Shown piece after piece: positions 1 to 8,630 of a DNA stretch of 64,000 nucleotides (the stretch's first letter is position 1; the number at the start of each line of letters is the position of its first letter). Below the pieces are notes generated by a model. That model searched no databases. It was given only the letters and a program-made list of their open reading frames with translations, and was not told the origin of the DNA. Origin of the DNA: Clostridiaceae bacterium (GTDB lineage: Bacteria > Bacillota > Clostridia > Acetivibrionales > DUMB01); NCBI GenBank assembly GCA_012840085.1, contig DUMB01000098.1, positions 81,554-145,553 of the forward strand, given 5' to 3'. Position numbers and translations under genes: made by a program.

Positions 1-1
1 C

Positions 2-529
2 GAATTGACACCTGAACGAAAGGCCAATATGTCTGACCAGTTTGAATTCCGCGCGGATACAATGACTTCTGTTCCCATTGCAAAGGAGAACTGCTATGTC
101 CTGTCAAAGAATTATGAAAGCGCAGGTGCAGGCTTGATTTCAACAGCAAACGACTACATCCTGTTCCTGGACGCAATGTGCAACTACGGAACCAGTGCTG
201 ACGGTTACAAACTTCTTTCACCGGAATCTATAGACCTGATGCGCTCAAATCAGCTGCATGATGTCTCCAAAAAGGATTTTGATCTTTTTGGTAGAAAGGG
301 CTATAGTTATGGGTTAGGTGTACGTACTTTGATTGAAAAGGAGAAATCCGGTGTCAGAAGTCCACTGGGAGAATTCGGATGGGACGGTGCTGCCGGTGCT
401 TATGGATTAATTGACGTAGAAAACCGCCTGGCAGTTTTCTATATACAGCATGTACTTTACCACGATTATGTCTATAATGTGATTCATCCCACAATCAGGG
501 ACCTTACTTATGAAATGATGGGACTATAG
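2..529 (+). CDS. Serine hydrolase / class C beta-lactamase family, C-terminal fragment
   Basis: The open frame runs in from the left edge, so only the C-terminal ~175 residues of the protein are visible. The fragment has the look of the beta-lactamase (PF00144) C-terminal half: a G-A-G-L-I-S-T-A-N-D-Y helix, the stretch SPESIDLMRSNQL, and a GWDGAAGAYGLID box that corresponds to the HTG-type third active-site motif followed by the closing beta strands. Such enzymes are esterases, D-aminopeptidases or penicillin-binding-like proteins, and the substrate cannot be told from this half. The Ser-x-x-Lys nucleophile motif lies upstream of the window. It is followed by an intrinsic terminator and appears unrelated to the downstream two-component genes. 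Confidence 0.75.
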   Translation, partial: ELTPERKANMSDQFEFRADTMTSVPIAKENCYVLSKNYESAGAGLISTANDYILFLDAMCNYGTSADGYKLLSPESIDLMRSNQLHDVSKKDFDLFGRKGYSYGLGVRTLIEKEKSGVRSPLGEFGWDGAAGAYGLIDVENRLAVFYIQHVLYHDYVYNVIHPTIRDLTYEMMGL

Positions 530-607
530 GAGATATGAACTTAAATTGAGATGTAAACCTGAATTTAAAGTTAAAGATAGCGGTAATAACAAATGAGCAA
601 ACCAAAA

Positions 608-635
608 AAGAGTCAGTCAGCAATGATTGGCTCTT
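608..635 (+). terminator. Intrinsic terminator after the serine hydrolase
   Basis: A 12-bp stem (608-619 pairing with 624-635, with G-U pairs) is closed by a GCAA loop and followed by a T-rich stretch. It separates the partial hydrolase gene from the two-component operon. Confidence 0.7.
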
Positions 636-732
636 TGTTCTTTGTACCGGACTGTATTTCTTTTAAATGTGAGACACGTCTTTTTAATTTCAAGTCACTT
701 TTTGGAGACATCTTATATTTTCATTTTTTTCC

Positions 733-758
733 TTTACATTTGATTATTATGATATAAT
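733..758 (+). promoter_or_regulatory. Possible promoter of the first YesM/YesN operon
   Basis: A TATAAT box at 753-758 lies about 40 bp before the kinase start. The TTTACA at 733-738 is 14 bp upstream, shorter than the usual 17, so only the -10 box is well supported. The TTTACA is part of a reversed copy of the ATGTAAAGG word seen in the GTAAA repeats near 4190 and 6374. Confidence 0.35.
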
Positions 759-796
759 ATTAAAATGGGTAATGCTAGTGTAGCAGGAGGACATAT

Positions 797-2548
797 ATGC
801 TTAAGCATATAGTTGATTTTATAAAAAAGTTGCCGGTCTATTATAGAGTTGTACTTATGTTTTTGCTGGTTATAATGCCTATTTACATAATACTTACTAT
901 TATTAATATTGTAGGTTCCCGTATAATATACAACGAGATTGGCAACGCCATGACATATAAGGTGGATTTTTTTGCATCATCTCTCATTAAAGAAATAGAT
1001 AAGATAATAAACCTGCAACACCAATATTCTTTGGACCGGGACTTTCAATACCTTGGAGTATTGTTCCAGTCAATGGACAATGTGCAGCGCGGACAGGCTG
1101 CAATTCAGGTATCGGAAAAGCTGAACTTTCTGAATCTTTCCAGTTATTTGATTGTCAACTGTGGAATATACAAATGTAACGATGCATGGACAATGTGCAG
1201 CAATTATAATATAGATAACCGTAATATCGGGGATATCATTGATGCCTATTTGGAATCAGATAACTCAGGATCTGTTTTTTATTGCCAAGACAGGTTGTTT
1301 ATTTTTTCACCCTATCCCAGACCTTTTAATTTAAGCGGTCAGAAACCGGCATATGTTCTTTATACGGAATTGTCAATCCCCCTTTTGACACAGGAATTGT
1401 CAGAGTTGGGCGGACGGGAGAGGACCGGTGCAATGCTGATAGATGACGGGGGTAAATGGAGAATCGGAAACAGTTTTGATATTACCGAACAGGATTTTTT
1501 GCGGCTTTCCACCAAAGCCGACGAGACAGGCGGTACAATTTTTGATAAAATTACTCAGGACGGTATGACATATTGGGTCTCCGTGAGTTCTTTTCCATTT
1601 CTGAAGCTGACATTGATTTCATATATGCCCGAAAACGATATCATAAGGCCTCTGAAGATGTTTAATTTAATATTCCTTGTGTTCATACTGATAACAATAC
1701 CTATAATATTGCTTTTTGCACTTTCCCTTAACAGTGTAATTCACCGGCCGATGAGTGAACTGGTAAAAGCCTTTAAAATGGTGGAAGAAGAAAACTATGA
1801 TATACACTTTGACAAAGAAATACACGGAGAATTCGGCTACTTATTCAATAGCTTTGAAAAGATGGCTTTACAGATAAAAACTACAATTCAGCAGGTGTAC
1901 CTGTACCGTATTTCGACACAGCGGGCGGAGTTAAAGCAGCTTCAGTCCCAGATTAATCCGCACTTTTTATATAACAGCTTTTATCACATTTACCGCATGT
2001 GCCGGAGCAAAAATTATGACCGGCTTGAGGTTTTTGCCCAGAAGCTGGGAGGATATTATCAGTACATAACCCGCAGTGAAGTAGATGAAGTTCCATTTAA
2101 GAGAGAAGTTGAGATAGCACGGAATTATATTGATATACAAAGTATTCGCTTTAAGGACAGGATAGAGGTATACATGGGTGAAGTGCCGGAAGGGGCTGGA
2201 GATATAATGGTACCGAAGCTCATTTTGCAGCCGGTAATAGAAAACGTGTATGAGCACGGCATGGACAATGTGCTGTATGGCGGACTTATTAATATAAGTT
2301 TTACCTTTGACAACCATGAGCTTAATGTATATGTGGAAGATAACGGCGAAGGAATGAACGATACTGAGCTTGAAGCTTTGCAGCGGAAGCTGGAAAGCGA
2401 TGAAATAGAAGTCGGGAGGGGTACTGGAATAATCAATGTGCAGCACCGCTTAAAAATACGTTTTGGTGACAGGAGCGGACTTAAAGTATCAAGAAGCAAC
2501 CTTGGAGGACTGAAAGTTCATATGCGAATTGTTGTGGGGGAGGAATAG
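797..2548 (+). CDS. YesM-family sensor histidine kinase (first copy)
   Basis: This is a 583-residue membrane histidine kinase of the YesM/LytS-like class that usually pairs with AraC-type YesN regulators to control sugar transport operons. Residues ~17-40 form the first membrane segment. An extracytoplasmic sensor domain of ~240 residues follows, then a second membrane segment at ~288-312 and a HAMP region. The His_kinase domain carries the motif QINPHFLYNSF with phospho-acceptor His389. The ATPase N box (PVIENVYEHG) and G boxes (DNGEGM, GRGTGIIN) close the protein. A GGAGGA site sits 7 bp before the ATG. It is followed after 3 bp by its regulator gene, so the two are certainly co-transcribed. 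It is ~93% identical by eye (about 40 differences) to the kinase at 4605. Confidence 0.93.
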   Translation: MLKHIVDFIKKLPVYYRVVLMFLLVIMPIYIILTIINIVGSRIIYNEIGNAMTYKVDFFASSLIKEIDKIINLQHQYSLDRDFQYLGVLFQSMDNVQRGQAAIQVSEKLNFLNLSSYLIVNCGIYKCNDAWTMCSNYNIDNRNIGDIIDAYLESDNSGSVFYCQDRLFIFSPYPRPFNLSGQKPAYVLYTELSIPLLTQELSELGGRERTGAMLIDDGGKWRIGNSFDITEQDFLRLSTKADETGGTIFDKITQDGMTYWVSVSSFPFLKLTLISYMPENDIIRPLKMFNLIFLVFILITIPIILLFALSLNSVIHRPMSELVKAFKMVEEENYDIHFDKEIHGEFGYLFNSFEKMALQIKTTIQQVYLYRISTQRAELKQLQSQINPHFLYNSFYHIYRMCRSKNYDRLEVFAQKLGGYYQYITRSEVDEVPFKREVEIARNYIDIQSIRFKDRIEVYMGEVPEGAGDIMVPKLILQPVIENVYEHGMDNVLYGGLINISFTFDNHELNVYVEDNGEGMNDTELEALQRKLESDEIEVGRGTGIINVQHRLKIRFGDRSGLKVSRSNLGGLKVHMRIVVGEE

Positions 2549-2551
2549 GAA

Positions 2552-4111
2552 ATGAACAGACTTTTGCTGGTTGATGATGAACCAGATATAGTAGATGGTC
2601 TTTATGAAGTATTTTGCCAGGAATCAGGACTGGAACTGGACGTATATAAAGCTTATTCAGGAATAGAAGCAATTGAAAAAATGAAAAGTATGAGATTTGA
2701 CATTGTAGTAACAGATATAAAAATGCCTGGTATTACGGGATTGCAGCTTCTGGATACAATATATAATTATTGGCCGAAGTGTAAGGTTATTATGCTGACG
2801 GGATACAGTGAGTTTGATTATGTATACGCTACCATTCACAAGCCGGGAGCAAAATACATACTGAAGACAGAAGGAGATGCAGCAATAATTGAGGCAGTAA
2901 GGGAATGTATGGAGGAAAACAGGAAAGAACATGAGCGGGAGGCTATTATGGCCCGTGCCAGAAACCAATTTGCCAAATCATTGCCGTTTGTACGAAATAA
3001 ATTATTTACCAGCCTTTTAGATGGGGACATTCCCGAGGAATGGGATAAACAGTTCAGTGAGTTGGAGACTGGCTTAAATCCTGAACAAAAGGTGCTGTTG
3101 GTAGCTGCACGGCCTTTATTCCATAGCGATGTAAGAAATTTACAGCAATTTTCATATATACAAAACGAGGTGGAATACCAGTTAGGCAGCAAGGTGACCA
3201 GCTACTGTATTGAATATTATTCTCTCATGGTGTGGTTTATACAGCCTCAGGCAGAATCTGAGTGGGATAATCTGTTTAATTATGTGAAGGGGAGTTTTGA
3301 AGCTGCCCAGATTACTTGCCATAATGAGCTTGGCGTGGGACTGCCTCTTGCTATGGCGTCGGAACCGGCTGAATGGACAGACCTGGCTGGTTTAATCGAC
3401 AGATTGAAAGCGTTGTTATTCATAAATCCATTAAACAGCATGACCATATTCACTGATGAGGGGGCAGTGTGCACAGCCTCTGAAGAATACTCCAACTTAG
3501 AACGCAGTTTTTACCAGCTGGAACAGCTTCTGGACAACAATGCAGAGAATTTTACAACAGAATTGCGAAAATTACTGGAAGTGGCCCGCAGTAGCGGAGG
3601 CATGCTTTATTCGGAAATTCTTTTTAGAATTATGGGAATGCTTTTTTCACGCATGAACCGTAAGGGAATTATGCCGTCCGAAATCGAAGCAGGAATAATT
3701 GAATTACTTGCCGGACTTGAAAAAATAGGCTTTGGAGCAAGCTTCATAGAGACTATGGCAAATAAAGTACTGGCTTCAAAAGTTGATGACGATGAAGGTA
3801 AAGTTGTTCAGAAAATCAAATCTTATATTTCTGAAAATCTTGAGAAGGATTTGTCACTAACTCGCTTAGCTGAAGTGGTATATTTAAATCCATCATATTT
3901 GTCACGTCTTTATAAACAAATTACCGGTGAAAACCTTTCAGATTATATTACCGAAAGACGTATTGCCCATGCCCGGGAACTGCTTACCAGTACCAACATG
4001 AAAATTTCAGATATATCAGCAGCAGTGGGTATAAACAATCCTGCATATTTCTCAATCCTTTTTAAGAGGTATACGGGTATTTCTCCGCAGCAGTACAGAA
4101 ATGCGCAGTAA
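2552..4111 (+). CDS. YesN-family response regulator, AraC-type
   Basis: The protein has 519 residues: an N-terminal receiver domain with acidic D8/D9, phospho-acceptor D55 in TDIKMPG and conserved K105; a ~270-residue middle region of the kind found in YesN proteins; and a C-terminal AraC double helix-turn-helix at ~415-515 (LTRLAEVVYLNPSYLSRLYKQ and ISDISAAVGINNPAYFSILFKR). It is expected to be phosphorylated by the upstream kinase, and perhaps by the orphan paralogous kinase at 4605, and to activate sugar transporter genes. AraC-type regulators bind direct repeats, and candidate sites with three GTAAA words lie just after this gene (4190) and again at 6374. Confidence 0.92.
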   Translation: MNRLLLVDDEPDIVDGLYEVFCQESGLELDVYKAYSGIEAIEKMKSMRFDIVVTDIKMPGITGLQLLDTIYNYWPKCKVIMLTGYSEFDYVYATIHKPGAKYILKTEGDAAIIEAVRECMEENRKEHEREAIMARARNQFAKSLPFVRNKLFTSLLDGDIPEEWDKQFSELETGLNPEQKVLLVAARPLFHSDVRNLQQFSYIQNEVEYQLGSKVTSYCIEYYSLMVWFIQPQAESEWDNLFNYVKGSFEAAQITCHNELGVGLPLAMASEPAEWTDLAGLIDRLKALLFINPLNSMTIFTDEGAVCTASEEYSNLERSFYQLEQLLDNNAENFTTELRKLLEVARSSGGMLYSEILFRIMGMLFSRMNRKGIMPSEIEAGIIELLAGLEKIGFGASFIETMANKVLASKVDDDEGKVVQKIKSYISENLEKDLSLTRLAEVVYLNPSYLSRLYKQITGENLSDYITERRIAHARELLTSTNMKISDISAAVGINNPAYFSILFKRYTGISPQQYRNAQ

Positions 4112-4189
4112 ATACTGCCAAAGCAGCTTACTGCTGCTCCCCCTGACTAATGCCATAGGCTTTTGGTTAAGTTTTTGTAAAAGAAAGTG

Positions 4190-4253
4190 GTAAACAAAAG
4201 TAAAGGATGTAAAAAATTTGCATGTTTTTTAATAAATAATCTTAATATATAAT
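4190..4253 (+). promoter_or_regulatory. Promoter with GTAAA direct repeats upstream of the second kinase
   Basis: GTAAA words start at 4190, 4200 and 4209, and a TATAAT box lies at 4248-4253 with no good -35 hexamer. The distance from the third GTAAA to the -10 box is 39 bp, the same as at the promoter near 6374. The layout fits an activator-dependent promoter bound by the AraC-type regulator encoded just upstream; the binding itself is inference. Confidence 0.5.
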
Positions 4254-4275
4254 TTAATATGTAATTAAGATTAAA

Positions 4276-4470
4276 TTAACTTATTGTGCTAGCATTTCGA
4301 TAGCAGGAGTTCCGAACTCAAGAGCTTGTAAGCTCGTTACGGGGCAAACCAATTTGCTTGTGTTAAAGGATACTTCCTTTAACATGGGGAGTGCAGAGGG
4401 GATTCCCCTCGCTGGTTTAGAGGGGGTGCTCAGGATGCTTGCTATCTCATTACCTAGCACAACAAGTTAA
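4276..4470 (+). mobile_element. MITE-like inverted-repeat element, copy 1
   Basis: A 195-bp element is bounded by 17-bp terminal inverted repeats (4276-4292 and 4454-4470, one mismatch) with the core TTAACTTRTTGTGCTAG. A 9-bp direct repeat, ATTAAGATT, lies at 4264-4272 and 4471-4479 and may be a target duplication. No coding frame is inside; the interior can fold into hairpins (for example around GAGCTTGTAAGCTC). A second, shorter copy lies inverted at 31810-31921 and matches both ends well beyond the terminal repeats. It sits in the leader of the second kinase gene. A non-autonomous transposable element is the simplest reading; a structured RNA is the alternative. Confidence 0.6.
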
Positions 4471-4604
4471 ATTAAGATTGAATATGTAATGTTGCTTCAT
4501 AATAGCAAATGTCATTCTTAATCCCGGGACTGAAGATTGGAATGGCAATTTGAAATGATGTCCGTATTCTTGTCTCAAAATTTATAAACAGTGAGAGGAC
4601 TCAA

Positions 4605-6374
4605 ATGTTAAAGCGTATAACCGATTCTATCAGAAAATTGCCGGTCTACTATAGAGTTGGCCTTATGTTTTTATTGGTTATAATACCTATTTACATAATA
4701 CTCACTTTTATAAATATTATAGGTTCTCGTATTATATACAACGAGATTGGCAACACCATGACATATAAAGTGGATTTTTTTGCATCATCTCTCATTAAAG
4801 AAATAGATAAGATAATAAACCTGCAGCGCCAATATTCTTTGGACAGGGACTTTCAATACCTTGGAGTATTGTCTCAGTCAATGGACAATGTGCAGCGCGG
4901 TCAGGCCGCAATGCAGGTATCGGAAAAGCTGAACTTTTTAAGCCTTTCCAGTTATTTAATTGTTAATTGCGGAATGTATAAATGCGACGATGCATGGACA
5001 ATGTGCAGCAATTATAATATAGATAACCGTAATATCGGGGAAATTATTAATGCCTATTTGCAATCGGATAACTCAGGATCTATTTTTTACTGCCAGGACA
5101 GGTTATTTATTTTTTCACCCTATCCCAGACCTTTTAATTTAAAAGGCCAGAAGCCGGCATATGTTCTTTATACGGAATTGTCAATTCCCCTTTTGACGCA
5201 GGAATTATCAGAGCTGGTCGGACGGGAGGGGACCGGTGCAATGCTGATAGATGACGGGGGTAAATGGAGCATCGGAAGCAGTTTTAATATTACCGAACAG
5301 GATTTTTTGCGGCTTTCCACCAAAGCAGATGAGACAGGCGGTACAATTTTTGATAAAATTACTCAGGACGGTATGGAATATTGGGTCTCTGTAAGTTCTT
5401 TTCCATTTCTGAAGCTGACGTTGATTTCATATATGCCCGAAGACGATATCATAAGGCCTCTGAAGATGTTTAATTTAATATTTTTCATATTCATATTAAT
5501 AACAATACCTATAATATTGCTTTTTGCTTTATCTCTTAACCGGGTAATCCACCAGCCGATGAGTGAACTGGTAAAAGCCTTTAAAATGGTAGAAGAAGAA
5601 AACTATGATATACACTTTGACAAAGAAATACATGGAGAATTCGGCTACTTATTCAATAGCTTTGAAAAGATGGCTTTGCGGATAAAAACTACAATTCAGC
5701 AGGTGTACCTGTACCGTATTTCGACACAGCGGGCGGAGCTAAAGCAGCTTCAGTCCCAGATTAATCCGCACTTTTTATATAACAGCTTTTATCACATTTA
5801 CCGCATGTGCCGGAGCAAAAATTATGACCGGCTTGAGATTTTTGCCCAGAAGCTGGGAGGATATTATCAGTACATAACACGCAGTGAAGTAGATGAGGTC
5901 CCCTTTAAGAGAGAAGTTGAGATAGCACGGAATTATATTGACATACAAAGTATACGCTTTAGGGACAGGATAGAGGTAGACATGGGTGAAGTGCCGGAAG
6001 GGGCTGGAGATATAATGGTACCGAAGCTTATTTTGCAGCCGGTAATAGAAAACGTGTATGAGCACGGCATGGACAATGTGCTGTATGGCGGACTTATTAA
6101 CATAAGTTTTACCTTTGATAACCATGAGCTTAATGTATATGTGGAAGATAACGGAGAAGGAATGAATGATACTGAGCTTGAAGCTTTGCAGCGGAAGCTG
6201 GAAAGCGATGAAATAGAAGTTGGAAGAGGAACGGGAATAATCAATGTGCAGCACCGTTTAAAAATGCGTTTTGGTGATGAAAGCGGACTTACAGTATCAA
6301 GAAGCAGCCTTGGAGGACTGAAAGTGCACATGCGGATTGTTATTAAGAAGGATTTTATAAATTATGATAAATAG
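4605..6374 (+). CDS. YesM-family sensor histidine kinase (second copy, orphan)
   Basis: This 589-residue kinase has the same architecture as the kinase at 797: a membrane segment, an extracytoplasmic sensor, a second membrane segment, HAMP, the QINPHFLYNSF motif with His389, and the ATPase boxes DNGEGM and GRGTGIIN. By eye it differs from the first copy at about 40 positions, most of them in the N-terminal membrane and sensor half, plus a divergent tail (IKKDFINYDK). No response regulator follows it; the next gene is a solute-binding protein. It presumably signals to the YesN protein encoded at 2552. A GAGAGGA site precedes the ATG. The GTAAA-repeat promoter and the inverted-repeat element lie in its long leader. 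Confidence 0.92.
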   Translation: MLKRITDSIRKLPVYYRVGLMFLLVIIPIYIILTFINIIGSRIIYNEIGNTMTYKVDFFASSLIKEIDKIINLQRQYSLDRDFQYLGVLSQSMDNVQRGQAAMQVSEKLNFLSLSSYLIVNCGMYKCDDAWTMCSNYNIDNRNIGEIINAYLQSDNSGSIFYCQDRLFIFSPYPRPFNLKGQKPAYVLYTELSIPLLTQELSELVGREGTGAMLIDDGGKWSIGSSFNITEQDFLRLSTKADETGGTIFDKITQDGMEYWVSVSSFPFLKLTLISYMPEDDIIRPLKMFNLIFFIFILITIPIILLFALSLNRVIHQPMSELVKAFKMVEEENYDIHFDKEIHGEFGYLFNSFEKMALRIKTTIQQVYLYRISTQRAELKQLQSQINPHFLYNSFYHIYRMCRSKNYDRLEIFAQKLGGYYQYITRSEVDEVPFKREVEIARNYIDIQSIRFRDRIEVDMGEVPEGAGDIMVPKLILQPVIENVYEHGMDNVLYGGLINISFTFDNHELNVYVEDNGEGMNDTELEALQRKLESDEIEVGRGTGIINVQHRLKMRFGDESGLTVSRSSLGGLKVHMRIVIKKDFINYDK

Positions 6375-6438
6375 TAAACAAAAGTAAAGGAATGTAAAGA
6401 ATTTGTGTATTTCCCAATGTATAAAGTTGGTATACAAT
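6374..6438 (+). promoter_or_regulatory. Promoter with three GTAAA direct repeats upstream of the solute-binding gene
   Basis: GTAAA words start at 6374, 6384 and 6394, exactly 10 bp apart and so on one face of the helix. A TACAAT box lies at 6433-6438, 39 bp after the third word. No -35 consensus is present, as expected for an activated promoter. The first repeat begins at the stop codon of the kinase gene. Confidence 0.5.
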
Positions 6439-6525
6439 ATAGCATAGAAACATGTATTATACTAATAAGCACAGGCATTTGCACTATACTATTGTGTACT
6501 AGGTACGGCAAAGGAGGCTATATAG

Positions 6526-8232
6526 GTGAAATCGAAATATTCAAGCCTAATACTTGTAGCTGTAGTATTGATAATTACCTCTTTGCTGTATTTTGCCGGT
6601 ATGCAGCTGCTTTCTATGAAGAGCGGCAATGCAAATGCTAACAGCTCAAAAGATATTGATGAATACAATGCAGAAAATTATGACCCTTTTGGCAAATTTG
6701 ATCCACCCGTGGATATTTCAATTGTAGTGAAAGAAGCCTCAAATGCAATTTATGAATACGCTGAAGGCGTTAACTATAGAAACAATCTTTGGACATGGTA
6801 TTGCAGAGATAAACTGGGTATAAATGTTAAAGTGCTTTGGGGGGTTGAAAAGGAACAGGCAGAGCAGAGAATGAACCTCACAATAGCTTCAGGAGAAATT
6901 CCTGATATCATGTGTGTCAATGATACGCAGTTTATGCAGTTGCTGAAAGCTGACATGATAATGCCTCTTGATGATATAATCGACAAATATGCATCAGATG
7001 AAGTGAAACTTTCCTTACAGAACGAGAAAGCAAAGGTTGCAACAGATATTTGCAGGATAGACGGCAAGCTGATGGCAATACCTTACAGTATATGCATCTA
7101 CGATTCAGCAGCGTTATGGTATATCAGAAAAGACTGGCTGGATAATCTTAATCTTCAGGTACCTCAAAGTATGGACGACTTGCTGAATGTTATAAGGGCT
7201 TTCGATACACAGGACCCGGATGGAAACGGTTTGGATGATACATATGGTATAGCACTTTCCAGGGATATTTTCGATGTGGGAACCGGAGGATGCAATGTTA
7301 TCAGTTTTTTCAACGGCTATAATGCGTATCCGGGGATTTGGCTTAAGAATCCTGACGGGCAGATTGTTTACGGCAGTATCCAACCAGAAGTAAAGACTGC
7401 GCTAAAAGTACTGCAAGAGCTATATAATGAAGGAAGCATTCTTGAAGACTTCGTTTCATATGACAAGAGCAAGGTTGCAGAGGATGTAATTGCCAATAAA
7501 GTAGGTGTTTATAACGCTAACCTCTGGGCTCCGGTCTGGCCGTTACAGGATACCATGCTCAATAACAGCCAGGCTGAATGGGTAATCGTACCTGCTGTAT
7601 CTGTACATGGCGGACTGGCAATGAATCAGCTCAATAAGCTGGATTTGGTTGGCTATAATGTAGTAAGCAAGAGATGTAAAAATCCTGAGGCTTTTGTACG
7701 AATGCTGAATTTGCTTTATGATATTCTTTATTGTACTCAGGAGGGCAAATATAGTGAGATTCTTCTGAAAGATGATGAAAACTGCTGGAATCATCATTGG
7801 GTAGGATTATATTACTATGAGGCAGGGGGAGATAATTGGGAATATGAAACAATGATGAATGCTTTCAACAACGGCGACCTTAGTGAAGTACCTATATTTA
7901 ATAAGGATCGTGTCAGATACGCATGGAAGTATCTTAACGAAAAAGACAATTCAAAATGGCTTTATTACAGTATTTTTGCTGATCCAAACGGCTCCTACGG
8001 TAATATCCGTAATTTAATAAACAGTAATAAATTTATCTACAACGAGTTCTATGGAATGAAAACTCCCACTATGATAGAGAAATTAGACGCTCTTTTGAAA
8101 ATGGAGGAGGAGACATTCATTAAAATCATCATGGGTGCTCCCATTGAGACTTTTGACAAGTTCGTCAGTGATTGGAAGACTATGGGGGGCAATGACATAA
8201 CGAGAGAAGTCAATGAAAAATTCAATAAATAA
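6526..8232 (+). CDS. Extracellular solute-binding protein, membrane-anchored, no lipobox
   Basis: This 568-residue protein belongs to the large YtcQ/LplA-type group of family 1 solute-binding proteins that deliver oligosaccharides to LplB/YtcP permeases. The GTG start at 6526 has an AAAGGAGG site upstream. Residues ~6-30 form a hydrophobic segment but contain no cysteine, so it is not a lipoprotein; it is either membrane-tethered or secreted. The WYIRKDWLDNLNLQVPQSMDDL and DPDGNGLDDTYGIAL stretches are typical of the family. It stands ahead of a second solute-binding gene that does have a lipobox, giving two binding proteins for one permease pair. It could alternatively act as a sensor partner for the neighbouring YesM kinases. 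Confidence 0.82.
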   Translation: MKSKYSSLILVAVVLIITSLLYFAGMQLLSMKSGNANANSSKDIDEYNAENYDPFGKFDPPVDISIVVKEASNAIYEYAEGVNYRNNLWTWYCRDKLGINVKVLWGVEKEQAEQRMNLTIASGEIPDIMCVNDTQFMQLLKADMIMPLDDIIDKYASDEVKLSLQNEKAKVATDICRIDGKLMAIPYSICIYDSAALWYIRKDWLDNLNLQVPQSMDDLLNVIRAFDTQDPDGNGLDDTYGIALSRDIFDVGTGGCNVISFFNGYNAYPGIWLKNPDGQIVYGSIQPEVKTALKVLQELYNEGSILEDFVSYDKSKVAEDVIANKVGVYNANLWAPVWPLQDTMLNNSQAEWVIVPAVSVHGGLAMNQLNKLDLVGYNVVSKRCKNPEAFVRMLNLLYDILYCTQEGKYSEILLKDDENCWNHHWVGLYYYEAGGDNWEYETMMNAFNNGDLSEVPIFNKDRVRYAWKYLNEKDNSKWLYYSIFADPNGSYGNIRNLINSNKFIYNEFYGMKTPTMIEKLDALLKMEEETFIKIIMGAPIETFDKFVSDWKTMGGNDITREVNEKFNK

Positions 8233-8630
8233 AACACTTAATCAAGTACATTAATTGTACTAAATATTTACAGTATTAGATATTCCCGGCAGATTCAACT
8301 CTTTTGTTAAATCAAGCATGTGGAACATTACAGCTATGTCTGTTTTTGTTTCAAAAGACATTAGGTAATGTGTAGTATGTTATTGTCAATTTTTAAGGTA
8401 ACAAAATTATCTAAATTAACAGAAAAAATACATAATTAAAATGAAGCAGCTAAACTTCTGTAGGGCTAGCACATGAATTTCATAAAAAAGGGGGGAAAAG
8501 GAATAGAAGTGAATACAGTAGCCTGGGCATGTCCAAGGAACTGCTCTGTATAAACAGCGCTTCATTTTCAATTATGTAAATCATGAATCAATAAATTCAT
8601 CAAACAAAAAAATAAGGGGAGGATTTTTGA
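8233..8630 (+). promoter_or_regulatory. 398-bp gap with a large inverted repeat in the leader of the second solute-binding gene
   Basis: The segments 8431-8447 and 8559-8576 are complementary over 17 of 18 positions (core AATGAAGC / GCTTCATT) and enclose about 110 bp rich in short stems and a G-run. A weak TTGTCA lies at 8383-8388. The arms would bring the 5' end close to the ribosome binding site, so this is either a structured leader or a short palindromic element. I do not recognise a known riboswitch. Confidence 0.4.

Noticed and set aside
1967..2446. Reverse-strand frame in the kinase gene, repeated at 5775-6254
   Set aside because: It appears twice only because the kinase gene is duplicated; the sense strand is a conserved kinase domain.
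6405..6641. Small forward frame before the first solute-binding gene
   Set aside because: It overlaps the promoter and the start of the binding-protein gene in another frame and has no ribosome site.
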